Below, piece after piece: positions 1 through 7,421 of a DNA stretch of 14,697 bases. Made by a program: the position numbers and the translations under genes. Origin of the DNA: Bacteroidota bacterium (GTDB taxonomy: Bacteria; Bacteroidota; Bacteroidia; Chitinophagales; Chitinophagaceae); NCBI GenBank assembly GCA_023386395.1, contig JAEWJV010000565.1, forward strand, positions 1 to 14,697. Reading direction: 5' to 3'. A model generated the notes under the pieces. It was not told the DNA's origin. It ran no database searches and worked only from the letters and a program-made list of their open reading frames with translations. Positions within the stretch are counted from its first letter, which is position 1; each line of letters begins with the position of its first letter.

Positions 1-1
1 C

Positions 2-445
2 TCCGGTGTTGGTTTATGGGACAGGAATTACAGCCTTGACGGGCCAACGGATATGCATTATGCACTCGTGCCGCATAAAGGCAAATGGAATGAAGCCGGT
101 TTAAACAATGAAACAATTAAATGGAACCAACCCATTATTACAGCTTCAGCCGATGCCGATAAAACGGTTAATAATTTTATTGAAAATGTGGATGATGGCT
201 TGGCAGTAACAGCCATGTATTATAAAGGCGACGATCTGTATATAAGATTGGTGAACAATTCTTCGGATCAAACAAAACATCATATCAGGCTGAATTGTTA
301 TGCTGATGAATTGCAGTTTGTTGAACTGAATGATGCCATCACTTCATCTGTTCAATTTAACGGAAAACAAAAAGTTCATTTTGAATGCAACATTCCGTTA
401 TTCGGTTTTAAAACGGTTAAGCTGGTAAATGCAAAGCATCCTTAA
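2..445 (+). CDS. C-terminal end of a probable GH38 alpha-mannosidase (5' truncated by window edge)
   Basis: The reading frame is open from base 2 to the stop at 443-445 and continues off the left edge, so only about the last 147 residues are visible. An ATG at 53 lies inside the frame and is probably not the real start. The visible part contains a DMHYALVPHKGKW stretch, then an EAG and an N-Q-P segment. This resembles the C-terminal beta-sandwich of GH38 alpha-mannosidases, where a YALxPHxGxW-type motif precedes 'N.P' (family pattern recalled, not searched). The rest is beta-rich and ends in a typical sandwich strand (FGFKTVKL). GH38 enzymes are retaining, zinc-dependent alpha-mannosidases; the catalytic domain would lie upstream and is not seen. 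It converges with the GH92 gene with a 39-bp gap, and both families remove alpha-mannose. Alternatively it could be the end of another glycosidase with a similar sandwich. Confidence 0.72.
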   Translation, partial: SGVGLWDRNYSLDGPTDMHYALVPHKGKWNEAGLNNETIKWNQPIITASADADKTVNNFIENVDDGLAVTAMYYKGDDLYIRLVNNSSDQTKHHIRLNCYADELQFVELNDAITSSVQFNGKQKVHFECNIPLFGFKTVKLVNAKHP

Positions 446-484
446 GATAAAGCTTCAATTTGTTTACTGTCTTTATACTATTCA

Positions 485-3400
485 CTAATTTATGCCAAGC
501 GCATTTAATGAAATATTTATGGCCTGCGGGCGGTAATATTCGGGATTAAACCTGTTGTTGATACAATTTTTAATACAAGGCTCATATCCGTTGATGGAAT
601 AATGAACCAACAATTCATTATTATCGTTAATACAATCCGGGTGCGCAATTGGCAAATAAAAAAAAGGATAATGACCCTGCAATGTATCGTTAATGGTATA
701 AATAGTTTCAGGTGTTGAAAAAGGCCCTTCCGGATGATCGCTTATAGCTGCATAAATATCTTTACCGCCATCGCAGCTTACGCTGAATGCTGCTGTAAGC
801 AAAAGATATTTATCCTTCACTTTAGATACGGTTGTACTGTTGGACAACGCTTCCGTAACAGGTTTCGCGTCTTTAATTTTATTACCCCATGATGCGCCAT
901 TCCAATATTCCCATTCCGCAGCAGGATTATTGTAAGAGAACCTCGCTACATATACATCCGCTGATATAAATTTTGCTTTCGCGCCATAGATATAAACAAA
1001 CCCGTTTTCTTTATCTTCTACCAAACCGCTGCCAAACTGTATACTGTCGCTTGCAGGTAATTCCTGTATAGCAATTGTTTTTAAAGAAGGATACGAAAGC
1101 TTTATCCATACATCATTCCCGGCTTTGGCAAAACCCAAACCGCCCTTTGCATTTTTCATGTTCATACCATAGATGAAAATGGTATCATTCAATTGATAAC
1201 CGCAGCCCGGCCAGAAGAAATGATTGGGATTATTTTTATCTGTTAGAAATGTTTTGTCATGGCTTTTATTACCGGTTAAAGCAATGGTATTAGCCTGCTG
1301 CCAATCGTTTGCGGAAGGCTGCAATAAAGCGCTGTTTCTTGCCTGGAATAAGCAGGGAACTGTTTTAGTTATGCTGTCATATTCATCAATATAACTGTCG
1401 CCAAACAGCCATAATATTTTACCGTCATTCAACCGGATTGTATAACCGCCATCCATAGCAACAACACCCGCTGTTCTTTTAAAAAAATTTGTAGCAATAC
1501 TGTCTTTATGTGCAGCTTGCTGCATTGTTCCCCAGTTTTTATTTGGCTTTGCACCCATCGTTAATTCAAGCCTGCCGCCTTTCATTATATCATAATAATC
1601 AATATAACATCTATTATAAGGCCTGCCGTTCAACAGGGCGCTTTGTATATAAATATTGGATGAAGTATTGTTATGCGCAATGATGGAAAATGTTTTATCA
1701 TCTTTTAAATGAATCGTTGCCTGCTTGAATGAAGGACTTGTAATTTCCATTCTTGTTGATCCGGGGCACACAGGATGGATACCAATAGATGCCAGCACAT
1801 ACCAGGCACTCATCTGGCCCACATCTTCATTACCCACCAAACCCTCAACAGCATTGTGATAGGCGCTGTCGCAGATAATCCTTGTCCAGTATTGCGTTAA
1901 CCACGGAGCGCCGAGGCGATTAAACAAGAACGGCACATGATGCACCGGTTCATTTGCATGATTATAATAACTGTTCCATGAAAAATTTGTAGGCGTTTTA
2001 TTGAAGAAATCTTCCAGGTCGGCAATTACTTTTTTCCTCCCGCCCATTAATGCAACCATATCATCCACATCATGCGGAACAAACCACCCCTGCTGGTAAG
2101 GATTGGTTTCAAATGTGCCATACCAATCTGTTAACCGTCCATCTTTTGGCCAGGGCTCCCAGGAGCCATCTTCCTTGCGTGGACGAAACCAGTTGTGTGA
2201 TGTATCCCAGATATTTTTATAATTCAGCGAACGTGCATAATATTTTTTTGCATCATCATCTTTATGCAAGCTGTCTGCGAGCTGCGATAAACACCAGTCA
2301 TCAAAAGCATATTCAAGCGTTTTGGCAATGCTGCCGGGATCATATCCCAATCTTCCGTTACCAAATTTTTCATTGGTATTAACGGCATACTGATATGCTT
2401 TTTCAACATCATAATTCCTGATACCTTTCATGTATGCATCAGCCAGTACAACAACGGCGGGGTTACCCAGCATGCAACCGCTGTAAGCATTCAGCAGTTC
2501 CCATCTTTCCAGGTAATTGCTATCGCTTTCATTAGCCAACGTTACCAGTGAATTGATCATATCATTCACTAATGTTGGATTGATGATGGTTTGTAAAGGG
2601 AACTGGCTTCTGAAAACATCCCATCCACTGAATATGCTGCGTTTATTAAATGCTGTTGAATGATGGATTTTATTATCGCCACCGGTATAGTTACCATCAA
2701 CATCGGTTACAATCCGCGGATCAATCATGGTATGATACAATGCTGTATAGAAAACAAATTTCCGTTCTTCTGTTGCACCATCAATTGAAATAATATTTAA
2801 GGCATTATTCCAAAGCTTAACTGCATTTTCATGAACATTATCGAAATCCCAGCCGCTTATTTCTGCTTCTAGATTTTTCTTCGCCCCTTCAATGCTCACG
2901 AATGAAATGCCTGCTTTCATTAAAACCTGTTCATTTGCTTTTGTTTCAAATTCCGTATAAAAGCCAAGATGCTTTCCTTCGGCCTCTTTACTATTTTTTT
3001 CAATAGCGGCACTGGCAATCCATCGCTGGTAATAATCACTTTCTATTGCTTCGCGTTTGCGGCCCGCCGTGTCGGGAATGTTTGCCCGCCACACGCCATA
3101 ATCTTTCAAAGGCTTGCTGAATTGTGCATAGAAATAAACCGTATAGCTGGCCTTGCCGTCACCATTACCCCAGCCACCGCCACCAGGCGTGCATTTCATC
3201 CAGCCTTCAATGGTATTATCGTTTAGAACTTTTACAAATTGTGTTGTTGATGTTCCTCCTACCCTTCTTGCCAGGTCAATTTGTATGCGTGATCTTTTAT
3301 TTGCCGGAAATGTGAAACGCAATATGCCGCTGTGCGGCGCCGCCGTCATTTCTGCTTTGATATTATAATCTGTTAGTTTAACCGTATAATAACCTGCTGA

Positions 3401-3847
3401 TGCCTTTTCACTTGCTTTATCATATCGGGAACGATACCCGGTTCCGGGCTTATCATTTAATTTTCCCGAAGATGTTTTCAGTTTGCCTGTTGCAGGCATC
3501 ACCAAAAAATTACCCAGATCACCATACCAGCCAATACCGCTCATTTGTGTGAATGCAAAACCTTCCATACTTGTATGTTCATAACTGTAGCCGGAACCAT
3601 TATCGCCGCCGGTAATGGTATTCGGGCTCACCTGCACCATACCGTACGGCGTGGTGGCGCCGGGAAAAGTTTTGCCAAGCCCGTGATAAATGCCCGCTTT
3701 GCCCGCGCTGGCACTGGCGCCAATAAACGGGTTTACATAATCAGCGGAATATTTTGTTTGTGCGTGCGCGACAATAACAGTGCAACATAAAAACAGGAAA
3801 GAAAAATTTTTCAAAGGCAAAAGTTTATGTGGTAACAGATAAGACAC
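485..3847 (-). CDS. Exported GH92 alpha-mannosidase fused to a C-terminal DUF4185/DUF5005-like propeller domain
   Basis: GH92 enzymes are calcium-dependent, inverting exo-alpha-mannosidases acting on N-glycans and mannans. Numbering here starts at the GTG at 3847. Residues 1-29 form a signal peptide (hydrophobic FSFLFLCC core, likely cut AHA|Q). Residues ~35-340 match the GH92 N-terminal sandwich (VNPFIG, GSGYSYEH, MEGFAFTQMSG). Residues ~345-775 match the alpha-toroid domain (FSGWDVFRSQ; FETNPYQQGWFVPHDV with candidate acid Glu580; HANEP at 630-634; GNEDVGQMSAWYV at 672-684 with base-region Glu674/Asp675; PNKNWGT at the family's usual end). The Glu of HANEP follows Asn rather than His; a His-Glu pair there has been linked to alpha-1,2 specificity, so another linkage is possible (from memory). 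Residues ~782-1120 are an extra domain with LNDGKILWLFGDS, FFWP and VARF motifs, colinear with the T9SS protein at 11949. There is no in-frame ATG at the front: the start is GTG 3847 or, with a more compact signal peptide (MKNFSFLFL...), TTG 3814. Confidence 0.93.
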   Translation of the reverse strand: MSYLLPHKLLPLKNFSFLFLCCTVIVAHAQTKYSADYVNPFIGASASAGKAGIYHGLGKTFPGATTPYGMVQVSPNTITGGDNGSGYSYEHTSMEGFAFTQMSGIGWYGDLGNFLVMPATGKLKTSSGKLNDKPGTGYRSRYDKASEKASAGYYTVKLTDYNIKAEMTAAPHSGILRFTFPANKRSRIQIDLARRVGGTSTTQFVKVLNDNTIEGWMKCTPGGGGWGNGDGKASYTVYFYAQFSKPLKDYGVWRANIPDTAGRKREAIESDYYQRWIASAAIEKNSKEAEGKHLGFYTEFETKANEQVLMKAGISFVSIEGAKKNLEAEISGWDFDNVHENAVKLWNNALNIISIDGATEERKFVFYTALYHTMIDPRIVTDVDGNYTGGDNKIHHSTAFNKRSIFSGWDVFRSQFPLQTIINPTLVNDMINSLVTLANESDSNYLERWELLNAYSGCMLGNPAVVVLADAYMKGIRNYDVEKAYQYAVNTNEKFGNGRLGYDPGSIAKTLEYAFDDWCLSQLADSLHKDDDAKKYYARSLNYKNIWDTSHNWFRPRKEDGSWEPWPKDGRLTDWYGTFETNPYQQGWFVPHDVDDMVALMGGRKKVIADLEDFFNKTPTNFSWNSYYNHANEPVHHVPFLFNRLGAPWLTQYWTRIICDSAYHNAVEGLVGNEDVGQMSAWYVLASIGIHPVCPGSTRMEITSPSFKQATIHLKDDKTFSIIAHNNTSSNIYIQSALLNGRPYNRCYIDYYDIMKGGRLELTMGAKPNKNWGTMQQAAHKDSIATNFFKRTAGVVAMDGGYTIRLNDGKILWLFGDSYIDEYDSITKTVPCLFQARNSALLQPSANDWQQANTIALTGNKSHDKTFLTDKNNPNHFFWPGCGYQLNDTIFIYGMNMKNAKGGLGFAKAGNDVWIKLSYPSLKTIAIQELPASDSIQFGSGLVEDKENGFVYIYGAKAKFISADVYVARFSYNNPAAEWEYWNGASWGNKIKDAKPVTEALSNSTTVSKVKDKYLLLTAAFSVSCDGGKDIYAAISDHPEGPFSTPETIYTINDTLQGHYPFFYLPIAHPDCINDNNELLVHYSINGYEPCIKNCINNRFNPEYYRPQAINISLNALGIN

Positions 3848-3858
3848 TTTACAATAGC

Positions 3859-3907
3859 TTTACCGCTATATTAAAATTGTTAATTATCTATTAGCGATAG
3901 TGGTAAA
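3859..3907. promoter_or_regulatory. Imperfect inverted repeat in the divergent GH92/SGNH intergenic region
   Basis: The 154-bp gap 3848-4001 separates divergent genes and must hold both promoters. Arms TTTACCGCTAT (3859-3869) and ATAGTGGTAAA (3897-3907) are complementary over 11 bp with one mismatch (a G.U pair in plus-strand RNA), around a 27-bp very AT-rich centre. The right-hand end lies about 95 bp upstream of the esterase start and the left-hand end 12 bp upstream of the GH92 GTG. It could be a two-half-site operator for a sugar-responsive regulator, or chance. I see no match to the Bacteroidota TAnnTTTG -7 element on either strand of this gap. Confidence 0.35.
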
Positions 3908-4001
3908 TACCGGCTGAATGTACTTATTATTCGCGCCATAAATGTTACTACAATACATACCGGGCGCTTTGTTCAGCAACTAAAAACAAAAAAATATAAG
4001 A

Positions 4002-5399
4002 ATGAAATTAAAGCTTGCACTAAGTTGTTTTTGTTTAATGGCCTGCCTGCTTTCGTTCGCACAAAAATCACCCGCGCCTTTTGTAAACGGCGACCGTGTT
4101 GTGTTTGCAGGCAACAGCATTACAGAAGCGGGTTTTTATGAAACCTATATCTGGCTGTATTACATCACGCATTTTCCCGAAAGAAGAATTACTGTATATA
4201 ACGGCGGCATTGGCGGTGATGTGGCAAGACAAATTTACCTGCGTATGGACAGCGACCTGCTTATAAAAAAGCCGACTGTTTTATCCATAAGTTTTGGCAT
4301 GAATGACAGCCGTTATTTTGAATACTGGATGCATAAAGACAAGACGGACAGTGTGCGCAAAAGTGCTATTGATACCGCTTACAAATGGTTTGAAAAAATT
4401 CGTGATAAAGTCAATGCCTATTCCGGCATTAAAAAAATTATGATGGCTTCATCGCCGTATGATGAAATGGTGAAGAATGGCAAAGATCCTTTTTGGGGAA
4501 AGTTTAAAACGATGGAAGGCATTGTTGCTTTTCAGAAAGAAGCAGCCATTAAAAACAACTGGCCATATGTTGATTTGTTTTATCCGATGACTGATATTAA
4601 TTTAAAAGGACAACAAACAGATACCGGTTTTACAATTACAGGGCCCGACAGGATTCATCCTGGCAACGCCGGCCACCTGGTGATGGCATATTTGTTTTTG
4701 AAAGCGCAGGGCTTGGCTGGCAAACCAATTGCCCATGTTTTAATTAATGGAAAAACCGGTAAGCTCATCAACGCGGATAATGCAACTGTTACAGCAATCA
4801 ATAAAAAAAATGATACCGTTTCCTTTAAATATTTGGCAAAGTCGCTGCCGTTCCCGGTTGATTCAACGGCAAGGGTATTTTTAAACCCGCAGAAGCAATA
4901 TGAAGCATTGAGCGTCATTCCGTTTATTAAAGAATTTAATGAGGAAATGCTTGCAGTAAAAAGCCTTGATGCAAACAAAAATTATAACCTGGAGATCGAT
5001 GGTGATGTTATCAAAACCTTTACCGGCGCTGAATTAAACAAGGGTATTAATCTTGCTTTATTAAGCAATACGCCGCAATATCAACAGGCAAAGAAAATAA
5101 TGGAATTGCAATTGAAACACAAAGACCTGGAAGATAAACTGCGTGCATTTTATTGGATCAGTTATGATTATTTATATGATAAAGGCTGGTTCCTGCAGGA
5201 TTCACAAGCCATAACCGATTCAATAATGGCAGAAGCAAAGAAGAACCCGTTCATCAATGGCAAAAAAGAAGCGTATATGGAAACACATACAAAAGCACAG
5301 CGTGATGCTTTGCAAAAACAAATGGATGCAATGGCGGATGAAATGTATAAGCTTGCACAACCTGTTGAACACACCATTACTATTGAACAGATTGATTAA
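4002..5399 (+). CDS. Secreted SGNH/GDSL-type ester hydrolase with extra C-terminal helical region
   Basis: This is an SGNH-fold hydrolase, probably an acetyl or acyl esterase acting on glycan substituents in the periplasm or outside the cell. Residues 1-20 are a signal peptide cut at SFA|Q. All four SGNH blocks are visible: block I FAGNSITE with nucleophile Ser39 (GNS instead of GDS), block II NGGIGGD (67-73) with the oxyanion Gly, block III SFGMNDS with Asn101, and block V DRIHP with Asp216 and His219. The core ends near residue 240. Residues ~245-350 look beta-rich, and ~355-455 are strongly helical and charged, coiled-coil-like; I cannot assign either region to a named domain. The start is the ATG at 4002, preceded by an A-rich leader typical of Bacteroidota. 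It is the first gene of a likely operon with the next esterase, 13 bp downstream. The physiological ester cannot be told from sequence. Confidence 0.88.
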   Translation: MKLKLALSCFCLMACLLSFAQKSPAPFVNGDRVVFAGNSITEAGFYETYIWLYYITHFPERRITVYNGGIGGDVARQIYLRMDSDLLIKKPTVLSISFGMNDSRYFEYWMHKDKTDSVRKSAIDTAYKWFEKIRDKVNAYSGIKKIMMASSPYDEMVKNGKDPFWGKFKTMEGIVAFQKEAAIKNNWPYVDLFYPMTDINLKGQQTDTGFTITGPDRIHPGNAGHLVMAYLFLKAQGLAGKPIAHVLINGKTGKLINADNATVTAINKKNDTVSFKYLAKSLPFPVDSTARVFLNPQKQYEALSVIPFIKEFNEEMLAVKSLDANKNYNLEIDGDVIKTFTGAELNKGINLALLSNTPQYQQAKKIMELQLKHKDLEDKLRAFYWISYDYLYDKGWFLQDSQAITDSIMAEAKKNPFINGKKEAYMETHTKAQRDALQKQMDAMADEMYKLAQPVEHTITIEQID

Positions 5400-5412
5400 T
5401 TAAAAAGGTTAC

Positions 5413-7365
5413 ATGAAACCAGGAATAAAGCTTTCGATTGTTTTATCTTTTCTTACTTCAGCAATTGTTACAAAAGCCAATGTGCAACTGCCCGCATTAT
5501 TTCAAAGCAACATGGTTTTGCAGCGCGATAAACCCTGCAATATCTGGGGCACTGCTGATAATAATGAAGCTGTAACTATATCATTCAATCAGGCAACGTA
5601 TAATACTACTGCCCTTAACGGCAAATGGAAAATAACATTACCGGCGCAGGGTGCAGGCGGGCCTTATCAAATCATCATTAAAGGAAAAAATACTGTTGAA
5701 CTAAACAATGTTTTATTTGGTGATGTGTGGATATGCGGCGGTCAAAGCAATATGCAGTTCCTGGTTAAAGATGCCAATCCAAAACCCGATACCGCTGCGT
5801 TCAACAACAATCAGATAAGGTTATTTACCGTTGGCATTGGAACTGATTTTGTTCCGCAGGATACAGTTAAAAGCGGCTCATGGAAAATTGCAAACACAAA
5901 AGATGTAAACGGATTTACAGCCGTTGGTTTTTTCTTCGGCAGTTATCTTCAGCAACACTTAAATATTCCCATTGGCCTGATAAGCGATAACCTTGGTGCA
6001 ACCGCCATTGAAGAATGGATGAGTAATACTGCAATACAGCAGTTTCCACAATTCGATAAATTTTATAATACTTACCTCGCCCCGCATAAAAGCATTCAGC
6101 AGATGAACAATGATTTTGAAAAGATAAAATCATTATGGGAAAAAAAATATTATTTAAAAGATGACCCGGGTTTAGCGCAGCAATGGTATAAACCGGAAAC
6201 AGATATCAGTGACTGGAAAACAATGAACCAGCCTTCGCATTGGGAAGATAATGAACTGAAAGATTACGATGGCTCGGTATGGTTCAGGAAAAGCTATGAT
6301 TCTTTCCCGAAAGATTTTTTTGGCAATGCCAATATCAATTTAGGCCAGGTGGATGATTATCATATTTGCTGGGTAAACGGAATAAAAGTGGGCGAAGCTT
6401 ATGGCAACATGAAAATGACTTCATTTAAGATTCCCGACAGTATCATCAAACCAAAAAATAACATTGTTGTGGTGCGTGTGTTTGATGCCGGTGGCAAAGG
6501 TGGTATGTATAATATGTTTTGGTCTCCTTATTGGGCGGGTGAATGGAAATATAAAAAAGGCCTGCAGATTGATGCATCAAAATTTAAAAAACCATTGGTT
6601 GCAAATACCTACATATTTGGAACGCCAACGGTGTTATACAACGCGAATATTGCGCCGCTAACGCAGTTAAGCATTAAAGGTTTTATCTGGTACCAGGGCG
6701 AAGCCAATACAGGCAGGGCTGAAGAATATAAACAGTTATTGCCTGCTATGATAACAGACTGGCGCCGGCAATTCAACCAGGGCGATTTGCCTTTTCTGGT
6801 TGTTCAATTACCTAATCTTGGCAAAGAACCTGTGCAGCCTGAAAATAGCGACTGGGCTGAATTACGTGAAGCGCAGGCCGCTGCTTTATCATTGTCCAAT
6901 ACCGGTATGGCTATAACGATTGATATTGGCGAAGCAGATAACCTGCATCCGCATAACAAACTGGCCGTGGGCAACCGGCTTGCGATGACGGCATTAAGTA
7001 TGGTTTATAGAATTGATAGCATTGAAGTAAGCCCGCATTATAAAAATATGCAGGTTGCGGGTGACAGCATCATTATAACATTTGATAATAATATTATTTG
7101 CAAAAACAAATATGGCTATATACATGGGTTTGCCATTGCAGGAAGCGACAGCGTTTTTCATTGGGCGAAAGCCTATATTAAAAACGAAACCTCAGTGGTT
7201 GTTTATAGCATGCATATACAAAACCCCATTGCTGCACGGTATTTATGGAGTGGCCAGCCCGGGAATATTGATTTGTATAATAAAAATGGTTTGCCTGTTG
7301 CACCTTTCAGAACAGATGATTTTAAACTGACAACGACAGGCAGGAAATTTTTATTCAACGAGTAA
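5413..7365 (+). CDS. Sialate O-acetylesterase-family (SASA) protein with inserted jelly-roll module
   Basis: This family hydrolyses O-acetyl groups from sialic acids or, in environmental Bacteroidota, from xylan and other acetylated glycans. A signal peptide covers about residues 1-23 (cut near KAN|V). LPALFQSNMVLQRDKP (26-41) is the usual family opening, followed by a beta-sandwich. The catalytic fold has GGQSNM with nucleophile Ser112, then FIWYQGEAN (424-432), TDWRRQF (448-454) and NLHPHNKLAVGNRLA (510-524) with candidate catalytic His512. Residues ~255-385 (W-Y-K-P-E, SVWFRKSY, GQVDDY, WVNG) resemble a GH2 N-terminal-type sugar-binding jelly roll inserted into the esterase fold, as in many large members of the family. 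The residue two before His512 is Asn, with Asp509 one further out. The start has AAAAAGG 4 bp before the ATG. It follows the SGNH gene with a 13-bp gap, so the two are probably co-transcribed. The true acyl substrate is unknown. Confidence 0.9.
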   Translation: MKPGIKLSIVLSFLTSAIVTKANVQLPALFQSNMVLQRDKPCNIWGTADNNEAVTISFNQATYNTTALNGKWKITLPAQGAGGPYQIIIKGKNTVELNNVLFGDVWICGGQSNMQFLVKDANPKPDTAAFNNNQIRLFTVGIGTDFVPQDTVKSGSWKIANTKDVNGFTAVGFFFGSYLQQHLNIPIGLISDNLGATAIEEWMSNTAIQQFPQFDKFYNTYLAPHKSIQQMNNDFEKIKSLWEKKYYLKDDPGLAQQWYKPETDISDWKTMNQPSHWEDNELKDYDGSVWFRKSYDSFPKDFFGNANINLGQVDDYHICWVNGIKVGEAYGNMKMTSFKIPDSIIKPKNNIVVVRVFDAGGKGGMYNMFWSPYWAGEWKYKKGLQIDASKFKKPLVANTYIFGTPTVLYNANIAPLTQLSIKGFIWYQGEANTGRAEEYKQLLPAMITDWRRQFNQGDLPFLVVQLPNLGKEPVQPENSDWAELREAQAAALSLSNTGMAITIDIGEADNLHPHNKLAVGNRLAMTALSMVYRIDSIEVSPHYKNMQVAGDSIIITFDNNIICKNKYGYIHGFAIAGSDSVFHWAKAYIKNETSVVVYSMHIQNPIAARYLWSGQPGNIDLYNKNGLPVAPFRTDDFKLTTTGRKFLFNE

Positions 7366-7391
7366 ACCATACATCATTTTGCCGATAATCC

Positions 7392-7416
7392 TATCTTCAT
7401 AAATATTCTGAAGATA
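7392..7416. promoter_or_regulatory. Perfect 8-bp inverted repeat just upstream of the Lgt-like start
   Basis: Arms TATCTTCA (7392-7399) and TGAAGATA (7409-7416) are perfectly complementary with a 9-base AT-rich loop. They lie 5 bp before the ATG at 7422, in the 56-bp gap after the esterase gene. It may be an operator, or a leader hairpin that affects initiation. The stem is too AT-rich and lacks a T-run, so it does not look like an intrinsic terminator for the esterases. Confidence 0.3.
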
Positions 7417-7421
7417 ATTTC

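Noticed and set aside
447..476. Six-base inverted repeat ATAAAG/CTTTAT between the convergent GH38 and GH92 genes.
   Set aside because: The stem is short and AT-rich, with an 18-base loop and no T-run; it is too weak to call a terminator.
1490..1530. Possible frameshift or gene merger at the junction between the GH92 part and the propeller part.
   Set aside because: The frame is continuous, the linker is short but plausible, and no start codon with a signal peptide precedes the propeller, so a real fusion is the simplest reading.
2050..3790. Several short plus-strand ORFs opposite the GH92 gene.
   Set aside because: They lie wholly inside a well-supported gene, overlap each other in different frames and have composition typical of antisense shadows (His/Pro/Cys-rich).
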